Positions 1-5,008 of a stretch of DNA of 6,578 nucleotides are shown here, in pieces (position 1 is the stretch's first letter; every line of letters starts with the position of its first letter). The stretch is from Planctomycetota bacterium (GTDB lineage: Bacteria; Planctomycetota; Planctomycetia; Isosphaerales; Isosphaeraceae). The stretch spans positions 1-6,578 of the forward strand of contig JAJYDH010000369.1 in assembly GCA_021777685.1 (NCBI GenBank), written 5' to 3'. The notes under the pieces are model-generated. The model was not told the DNA's origin, did not search any database, and saw only the letters and a program-made list of their open reading frames with translations. A program made the translations under genes and the position numbers.

Positions 1-48
1 CATCCGACATGCGTGCCCTCCTCGGGTCGTTGGAAGCATCGGGGAAAT

Positions 49-2034
49 TCAGCCGTAACACCGGATCTCGTAGACCCGGGCCTGATCCGACCCGTTGGTC
101 GCGGCGACTTCCAGGCGGATCGATCTCGCCGCCACCGGCTCGAAGTCGTGCCGGCGGAGCCGCTGATGATTGCCCGCGACCTTCGCCAGTTCGACCTCCT
201 TGCCGTCCTCGGTCACGGCCAGGATTCGATAATCGCGGACGGTCTCGGGCTGGGGGGCTCGGACCATCTGGGCGTTGTGCGAATCCGACGAGGTCAGCGT
301 CAGCTCGCGATGGAAGCCGGTATCGAAGGTGATCTGCACCCGACGGACCGTCTGCGTTTGAGCCCAGGCCAGGTCGATCCAGGGCTTGCCGCCGGACATC
401 GGCGCGGCCCAGCGGTGTTCGAGCGAGCCGACGGCGTCGCGGACGATGCCGTCGATGACGCTCTCGGGCTTCGACCCCTCGGCGGCGGCCGAGGCGGTGA
501 CGGTGGCTTTCCTCGCCAGGTCGCGAGGGTCGTCGTTCTTGAGGTTCTTGATCGACTGGTCGTCGCGGAGGAGCGTCTGTTGCAGCTCGGCCAGGCGGCC
601 GTCGGACTCGTAGAGCTGCCTCGGCGCGATCCCGTCGCGGACGCAGAGCGCCGCGGCGGTCCCGGCGGCCTGGCCCATCACCGCGCAGGTGGCCATGACC
701 CGCGTCGAGGTGAAGGCGACGTGGCTGCAACTGGCGTTCCGGCCGGCCATCATCAGGTTGGCGAGGTCCTTCGAGTAGAGCGACCGGAGCGGGATGTTGT
801 AGACGTCGGGCAGCTTGGTGCTGACGAACGGCCGCTTGTCGACGTCGTCGAAGCCGCCGGGCGGGTGCTCGTCCAGCCCCCATCCGCCGATGGCGACGGC
901 GTCCTTGAAGTCGCCGTTCAGGCCCATCAGGTCCTGCTGGGTGAGGATGTGATCCCCCTCGATCCGCCGGCTCTCGCGCTTGCCGGGGACCATCCCCACC
1001 CAGTCCATCGCCCAGTTGGCGGCCTTGGGGAACTTGCCGCTGTTCTTGATGTAGTCCCAGACCCCGGTGACGATCGCCAGCAGCTCGAAGCGGATGCGCT
1101 CGTTGTCCCGGATCGTGTCGATCGCCCCTCCCCACTCGATCCACCAGAAGCCGTATTCGAACGAGGAGATCGGGCGGAACCGCAGGTGCTTCTGGTCGAT
1201 CTTCCGGGCCCACTTCGGGGCCGTGTACGGCATCGGCTTGCCGAAGTCGCGGGCGGTGAACAGGACGCTGCTGCCCAGGGTCTCGCGCGAGGGCACGGGC
1301 CAGGCCAGGGGCTCGTTGAACTCCGATCGCGACTCGTGTCCCCACCGGATCGAGGCGCCGGCTTCGAGGGCGAGCCGGCTGTCTCCCGTGCAGTCGAGAT
1401 AGAGCTTCGACCTGACCCGATAGAGGTGCTCGGTCTTGTCGCAACGGGCCATGACCCGGCGGATCTGGTTGTCCTGCGCCTCGGCGGCATAGACGACCGT
1501 GTCGAGCAGGAGGGTGATGTTGGGCTCGCTGACGACCTTGTCGTAGAGGAGCAAATCCCAGAGTTCCCAGGAGCGCTGGGGGTTGTTGGCGGCGTCGTCG
1601 AGCCGGAGCTCCTCGATAATCCCGCCCTCGCGCCAGCCGGGGCGGCCGGTGTGGTTGTTGGCGCCGACGACGTGCATCTTGACCTCGGAGCTGGAGTTGC
1701 CCCCCAGCCTCGACCGGTCCTGGATCAGGAGGACCTTCGCCCCGTTCCGGGCCGCCGCCAGCGCCGCGCAGACGCCCGCCGGGCCGCCGCCGGCGACCAG
1801 GACGTCGCACGACAGGTCGACCAGGGTCATCCTCGGCTCCCCCTCGAACCGCCGGGCGGCGAGGGCCGGGTCGAGGGGCGCGATCTCGCGGAACGAGTCG
1901 CGGATCTCGGCCGGGGATCGTTCGGGCGGCGACGCCCCGGCCTGCCCGTCGGCGAGGACCAGGAGCGAATAGGTGGACATTCCCGCCGCCGCCAGGAAGT
2001 CGCGCCGGGTCGGCCGGCCCGATGGCTCGTTCAT
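49..2034 (-). CDS. Tat-exported FAD-dependent oxidoreductase with C-terminal F5/8 (discoidin-like) domain
   Basis: Predicted 661-residue flavoprotein of the FAD_oxidored type, probably oxidising an unknown substrate in the periplasm. Residues 9-14 (TRRDFL) followed by a hydrophobic stretch form a twin-arginine signal. A Rossmann FAD-binding motif, GGGPAG, lies at 82-87, followed by RLGGNSSSEV at 109-118. LDCTGDS lies at 213-219. The family's C-terminal FAD segment is at 430-463 (AGRNASCSHVAF, then MGQAAGTAAAL). Residues about 505-661 (VIDGIV, WIDLAW, VRRVQITFD, SIRLEV) resemble an F5/8 type C beta-sandwich, which often binds carbohydrate. The frame is open to an ATG at 2115, but the ATG at 2034 is preferred because it places the twin arginines at residues 10-11. 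No clear Shine-Dalgarno precedes it. The gene is divergent from the next one. The fold is sure; the substrate cannot be told. Export of a folded, cofactor-loaded enzyme is an inference from the Tat motif. Confidence 0.9.
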   Translation of the reverse strand: MNEPSGRPTRRDFLAAAGMSTYSLLVLADGQAGASPPERSPAEIRDSFREIAPLDPALAARRFEGEPRMTLVDLSCDVLVAGGGPAGVCAALAAARNGAKVLLIQDRSRLGGNSSSEVKMHVVGANNHTGRPGWREGGIIEELRLDDAANNPQRSWELWDLLLYDKVVSEPNITLLLDTVVYAAEAQDNQIRRVMARCDKTEHLYRVRSKLYLDCTGDSRLALEAGASIRWGHESRSEFNEPLAWPVPSRETLGSSVLFTARDFGKPMPYTAPKWARKIDQKHLRFRPISSFEYGFWWIEWGGAIDTIRDNERIRFELLAIVTGVWDYIKNSGKFPKAANWAMDWVGMVPGKRESRRIEGDHILTQQDLMGLNGDFKDAVAIGGWGLDEHPPGGFDDVDKRPFVSTKLPDVYNIPLRSLYSKDLANLMMAGRNASCSHVAFTSTRVMATCAVMGQAAGTAAALCVRDGIAPRQLYESDGRLAELQQTLLRDDQSIKNLKNDDPRDLARKATVTASAAAEGSKPESVIDGIVRDAVGSLEHRWAAPMSGGKPWIDLAWAQTQTVRRVQITFDTGFHRELTLTSSDSHNAQMVRAPQPETVRDYRILAVTEDGKEVELAKVAGNHQRLRRHDFEPVAARSIRLEVAATNGSDQARVYEIRCYG

Positions 2035-2285
2035 GCGTCTGGTCCCGGATGAGGGTGTGATGCGCGGTCGGATCGTTTCCGACGATACCATTCGCGACGG
2101 GAAATGGAGACCCATCGTCCGGAAAAAGAGTGTTATCGTCGGCCGAACGTGACGATGAGTGACGAGGCCGACACTCCCGAGAGGGGGGGCGAGCTGGTGA
2201 TGGCAATGACGTCTTCGACCAACCTGGGCGAGGGTCGGTGCCGGCGTCGGCTGGTTGATCGATTGGACCAGATCGGGTGATCCTC
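2035..2285. promoter_or_regulatory. Divergent intergenic region, promoters not clearly resolved
   Basis: This 251-base spacer must hold the start signals of both flanking genes. On the minus strand a TATCGT hexamer (2082-2087) sits 48 bases before the oxidoreductase start, with no TTGACA-like box at 16-19 bases. On the plus strand an extended -10-like TGTTATCGT lies at 2131-2139, also without a -35. Two small inverted repeats are visible: ATCGT/ACGAT (2072-2076 with 2082-2086) and ATCGTC/GACGAT (2135-2140 with 2151-2156). I see no credible small gene here. Long frames that run into this region from the flanking genes look non-coding. Confidence 0.35.
2276..2283 (+). promoter_or_regulatory. 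Ribosome binding site that decides the start of the beta-helix protein gene
   Basis: GGTGATCC is an exact complement of GGATCACC, the segment of the usual bacterial 16S 3' tail next to the core anti-Shine-Dalgarno. If paired in that register, the equivalent of the GGAGG core ends 8 bases before the ATG at 2286, which is ideal spacing. This favours ATG 2286 over the in-frame GTG at 2277, which lies inside the site. The pairing is read from the sequence; this organism's own 16S tail is assumed to be standard. Confidence 0.5.
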
Positions 2286-3800
2286 ATGGACCGAGAGCAA
2301 TCCCGAGGCCCTCGCGGCTTCCGACCGGCCGCTGATCAGTTCGAATCGCGGGTTCTGCTCAGCGGGATGGGCGGCTCGCTCCTGAACCGCCCGAACCTGC
2401 CGGTCGCGCCCTACGGCGCCACGTCGAGCACCATCAGCTTCATCGATCCCACGGTGAAGGTCCACAACGGCCAACACGCCTCGATCGGCCAGAAGTCGCT
2501 GATCGGCCCCTTCGCGACGATCGACGCCCGGGGCGGGACGATCCAGATCGGCGACGGCTCGGCGATCCTCGACAACTCGACCCTCGTCGATGCCCCCGGC
2601 GGCGGAGTCAAGCCGGGAAGCATCCTGATCGGCAACAATGTCGAGATCGGCTTCGGCGCCACCGTCGAGGGTCAGAGCACGATCGGCCTGTCGAAGTCCA
2701 GCACCTCGACGACGCCGACTTCGATCGGGCCGAACGCCCTGATCGACAACGCCACCATTCAATCCGGAGCGATCGTCTCCGCGCTGGCGAGGGTCGGCCC
2801 GGGCGTCACCGTCCCGACCGGCTACGTGGTCCTCCCGGGGGCCAACGTCACGACCAATGCCCAGGCGTCCGACCCGTCGCTGGGCATGGTCCGCAAGATC
2901 ACCACGGCCGACCAGACGCTCGTGACCCAGCAACTCGCCCACGACTCGCTGCTGGCCGCCGGCTACGCCTCGCTCGTCGACGGCGACTCCACCACCGGCA
3001 CGACGGGCGTCGGGATGACCAAGGGCGTCTATCTTCAGGATCAGACCACGATCACCGGCATCGGCCTGGAGCCGGGATCGGCCAACGGCGTGACCTTCGA
3101 GCCCTCCAAGTCGACCAGCCCCCAGTTTCAGTCGCCGACGCAGGATCTCGCCCCCGGCACGCTCTATACCTTCCCCGCCCGGATCACCGGCCGGGCGTTC
3201 TTCTCGGCCCGGCCGCAGGCGGTCAAGCACAAACTCGGCCAGAAGAACGCGATCCGCGCCGACGACGGCCAGCCGATCTCGTTCGCCTCGGCCCCCAGCA
3301 CCGGCAACGCCGTCACGATCAACTCGCCGGCCGGCAGCACCACGACCACGAGCAGCGGCGGCATCACCACCCAGGTCACGGGCGGGGCGATCAACATCGG
3401 CTCCGGCATCCGGGTCGCCGGCCGCGTCGTGATCCTCGGCGGTCCCAACCCCACCGCCACCGTAACGACCACGGTCACGACAACCCCCATCTCGACCGCG
3501 ACCACGACGGTCACGACGACATCCAACGGCTCGGTCACGACCACCACCAAGGACAGCACCACGCCCACGACCACCACGACGACCACCAACTCGATCACCC
3601 AGGTCGCCGCGCCCAGCGACACGATCGGCAACAACGTGACCATCGGCAAGGAAGCGGTCGTCGACCGCTCGTCGATCGGCAACGGGGCGAGCATCGGAGC
3701 CCGGTCGCTCATCCAGGGCTCGACCGTCGCCGCCGGCGCCGTCATCCCCGCCGGGACGATCCTGGTCAACAACAAGGTTGTTGGGACCGTCGAGTGGTGA
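2286..3800 (+). CDS. Tandem gamma-carbonic-anhydrase-like beta-helix protein, zinc ligands lost, LEPR-like N-terminus
   Basis: A 504-residue protein of hexapeptide-repeat (left-handed beta-helix) type. Residues 19-27 (FESRVLLSG) match the planctomycete LEPR-XLL N-terminal motif, seen on many large exported or surface proteins; there is no ordinary hydrophobic signal peptide. Domain 1 (about 50-200) follows archaeal gamma-carbonic anhydrase Cam closely: FIDPTVKV, TIQIGDGS, ILIGNNVEIG, then VPTGYVVLPGANVTTNAQA. Domain 2 (about 293-504) restarts the same fold: ARITGRAFF, IRADDGQPI (322-331 region), INIGSGIRVAG, IGNNVTIGKEAVV, IPAGTILVNNKVVGTVEW. By manual alignment to Cam, the three zinc histidines are replaced by D102, F123 and E128 in domain 1 and by N346, G379 and L384 in domain 2. 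A Thr-rich insert (390-436) interrupts domain 2. Carbonic anhydrase activity is therefore unlikely. A structural or binding role at the cell surface is an inference. Automated annotation may still label it carbonic anhydrase or acetyltransferase-like. Confidence 0.85.
   Translation: MDREQSRGPRGFRPAADQFESRVLLSGMGGSLLNRPNLPVAPYGATSSTISFIDPTVKVHNGQHASIGQKSLIGPFATIDARGGTIQIGDGSAILDNSTLVDAPGGGVKPGSILIGNNVEIGFGATVEGQSTIGLSKSSTSTTPTSIGPNALIDNATIQSGAIVSALARVGPGVTVPTGYVVLPGANVTTNAQASDPSLGMVRKITTADQTLVTQQLAHDSLLAAGYASLVDGDSTTGTTGVGMTKGVYLQDQTTITGIGLEPGSANGVTFEPSKSTSPQFQSPTQDLAPGTLYTFPARITGRAFFSARPQAVKHKLGQKNAIRADDGQPISFASAPSTGNAVTINSPAGSTTTTSSGGITTQVTGGAINIGSGIRVAGRVVILGGPNPTATVTTTVTTTPISTATTTVTTTSNGSVTTTTKDSTTPTTTTTTTNSITQVAAPSDTIGNNVTIGKEAVVDRSSIGNGASIGARSLIQGSTVAAGAVIPAGTILVNNKVVGTVEW
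3453..3593 (+). repeat. Threonine-codon low-complexity tract inside the beta-helix gene
   Basis: About 47 codons, mostly ACC and ACG, encode a tract of Thr with scattered Val, Ser and Pro. An imperfect unit recurs: the segments around GGTCACGACAAC, GGTCACGACGAC and GGTCACGACCACC each encode Val-Thr-Thr-Thr or a close variant. The tract falls between two beta-helix coils of the second domain, at a loop position, so it is likely an extended flexible linker, possibly glycosylated. Slippage or unequal recombination could change its length. On the opposite strand the same bases read as a run of valines, which is an artefact. Confidence 0.8.
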
Positions 3801-3816
3801 ATTCGTCCCTCGGAAA

Positions 3817-3868
3817 GTAGGGGCCGCTCCGCGGCCCGGCGCTCCGAACTCCGCCGAGCGGCCCCTAC
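3817..3868. repeat. Strong inverted repeat between convergent genes (REP-like element or bidirectional terminator)
   Basis: GTAGGGGCCGCTC (3817-3829) and GAGCGGCCCCTAC (3856-3868) are perfect 13-base inverted arms. After one mismatch (3830 with 3855) four more pairs follow, giving 17 of 18 pairs around a 16-base loop. The left half can instead fold on itself as GGGCCGC-TCC-GCGGCCC (3821-3837). No T-run follows on either strand, so it is not a textbook intrinsic terminator, yet it lies 17 bases past one stop codon and 90 bases from the other. The rest of the spacer (3869-3957) holds CCTACCCTACG at 3923-3933, which partly mirrors the GTAGGG start, and a short GGAC-TT-GTCC palindrome (3915-3924). 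There is no gene in the spacer. Terminator and mobile REP-like origins are both possible. Confidence 0.6.
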
Positions 3869-3957
3869 GCATCCTGCTCGGGAAACTGTGGTTATGGCTC
3901 GTCAAACGGCATCGGGACTTGTCCTACCCTACGAATAACTCGTCGTCCCCGTCCGCA

Positions 3958-4884
3958 TCACTGGTGGGCGGCCTTGATCTTGGCGATGAGGTCGGGCCAG
4001 AGCCTGGCCTCGTCGATCGCCGTGATCCACTCGATCGTCCCCTTCGGATGGTCGAGGTCGAAGGTCAGGTCGTCGCGAAGCCGGGGGCGGGGGCGACTCT
4101 CGGCCGTCGCCATGCCCAGCAGATAGGCGGTCGTCACCTCGTCCCAGATCGGCCAGACGATCGCGGAGCCGGTCTGCTCCTGGGCGAGCTTGGCATTCTG
4201 GGCGATCCAGGCGTCGAAGCGATTCAGGAGAAGAGGCGCCGGGTCGGGGAGCATGGTCAGGATCGTGTGGGCCCGGTCGGGCGTCATCCGGAGGACTTTC
4301 TTGGTGATCTCCGCGTCGCCGACAACGATCGAAATCCGGGAATCGAGCAGGACCCGCCAGGCGATCGGGTCGTTCTTGACGTTCCAGGGGTCGCCCCCCC
4401 GGGGATAACTATTGAAACCCATCGCCACGATCGTCACCCGATCCGCCCAGGTGGGATCGGTCAGGAGCGCCGAGGCGACGTCGGTCGCCGCTCCGAGGAT
4501 CACAACGACCAGCCGGTTTTCGGCCGTTCGACCTCGGGCTTGCTCGATGAGGAAATCGACCCCGCCGTTGGGAAGGGGCCTGTCGGCCGCTGGCAATGCC
4601 TTGCTCGACCCGACGACGACCAGCGGGCGGGCCCGGGAGGGGAGTTTCGCGACCAGCTCCCGAGCGTAGGTCGCCGCCGTCTCGGCGGCCGGAGGGTTCA
4701 AGTTGGGGGCGTGGGTGGTCACGACCCCTTTGAGATCCAGCTCGGGAGACAGGGCGATGTGGGCGAGTGACCACTGATCGTCGACCTCGGCGCCGATGTC
4801 GGTCGTGACGACGACGGCCTTCCGGTCGGCCGGGGGCACGGCCAGGGCTCCCGAGATCAGAGCGGCCGCGATCCAAGAATTCAT
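3958..4884 (-). CDS. Secreted nucleoside-hydrolase-like protein
   Basis: Predicted 308-residue protein related to inosine/uridine-preferring nucleoside hydrolases, which cleave the N-glycosidic bond of nucleosides. Residues 4-15 are hydrophobic and end in ALA, a likely signal peptidase site at 15/16, though the n-region lacks a positive charge. The metal site TTDIGAEVDD (27-36) differs from the usual DTDPGIDD and recalls the TTDIG-EPDDQ form of Sde182-like (DUF1593) relatives. GAATDVA (131-137) matches the GPLTNLA motif carrying the metal-binding Thr. WNVKNDPIAW (167-176) matches the EFN/DP region. WPIWDEVTTAYLL (244-256) replaces the catalytic His-Asp of group I enzymes with Trp247-Asp248, as in trypanosomal purine-specific (group II) hydrolases. 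The metal set D29, D36, T134 and D248 thus appears complete. ATG 4884 is preceded by GGGAG with an 8-base gap. A role in scavenging extracellular nucleosides is inferred; another ribosyl substrate is possible. Confidence 0.88.
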   Translation of the reverse strand: MNSWIAAALISGALAVPPADRKAVVVTTDIGAEVDDQWSLAHIALSPELDLKGVVTTHAPNLNPPAAETAATYARELVAKLPSRARPLVVVGSSKALPAADRPLPNGGVDFLIEQARGRTAENRLVVVILGAATDVASALLTDPTWADRVTIVAMGFNSYPRGGDPWNVKNDPIAWRVLLDSRISIVVGDAEITKKVLRMTPDRAHTILTMLPDPAPLLLNRFDAWIAQNAKLAQEQTGSAIVWPIWDEVTTAYLLGMATAESRPRPRLRDDLTFDLDHPKGTIEWITAIDEARLWPDLIAKIKAAHQ

Positions 4885-4892
4885 CGTCCCGG

Positions 4893-4897
4893 CTCCC
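4893..4897 (-). promoter_or_regulatory. Ribosome binding site of the nucleoside-hydrolase-like gene
   Basis: On the minus strand GGGAG stands 8 bases before the ATG at 4884. It is one of the better Shine-Dalgarno matches in the window and supports this start, which also keeps the signal peptide at the N-terminus. Confidence 0.5.
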
Positions 4898-4909
4898 GAT
4901 TGGTATCAA

Positions 4910-4945
4910 GCCCGCCCGTTTCGCCGATGATAACGTTCGGCGGGC
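4910..4945 (-). other. Stem-loop region with possible -10 element before the nucleoside-hydrolase-like gene
   Basis: Two mutually exclusive hairpins are visible: GCCCGCC (4910-4916) with GGCGGGC (4939-4945), and CGCCGA (4922-4927) with TCGGCG (4937-4942). On the minus strand TATCAT (complement of 4927-4932), five of six matches to TATAAT, lies 43 bases before the ATG, but no convincing -35 stands 16-18 bases further up. The structure could end transcripts of the upstream methyltransferase gene, since it lies 64 bases past that stop, or it could lie around the start of a separate transcript. It has no U-run. Confidence 0.3.
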
Positions 4946-5008
4946 GCAAATGCTCGCGCCGCATCCGGGTTCGATTTTGCAAAGGTGTCATCGGGCGGGA
5001 TGAGTCGT

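Noticed and set aside
1..48. The 48 bases downstream of the oxidoreductase stop.
   Set aside because: No hairpin with a U-run, gene or repeat could be seen.
13..2052. A 679-codon open frame on the plus strand, antisense to the oxidoreductase.
   Set aside because: Its translation is rich in Arg, Gly, Asp and Val with no recognisable motif, while the opposite strand encodes a clear flavoprotein. Strong third-position GC bias explains the lack of stops.
2035..2115. N-terminal extension of the oxidoreductase to the ATG at 2115.
   Set aside because: It would add 27 residues before the Tat signal and bury the twin arginines at residues 37-38.
3164..3775. Minus-strand frame with valine runs resembling membrane segments.
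   Set aside because: The valines are the complement of the Thr codon tract (GGT/CGT reading), so the apparent hydrophobic helices are artefacts.
2133..3905. A 590-codon open frame on the minus strand across the beta-helix gene.
   Set aside because: It has long Arg/Gly/Asp-rich composition without domains. The plus strand carries hexapeptide repeats and the Cam-like motifs.
3778..4770. A 330-codon plus-strand frame overlapping the end of the beta-helix gene and the nucleoside-hydrolase-like gene.
   Set aside because: It overlaps a real gene on the other strand, crosses the inverted repeat and has no family features.
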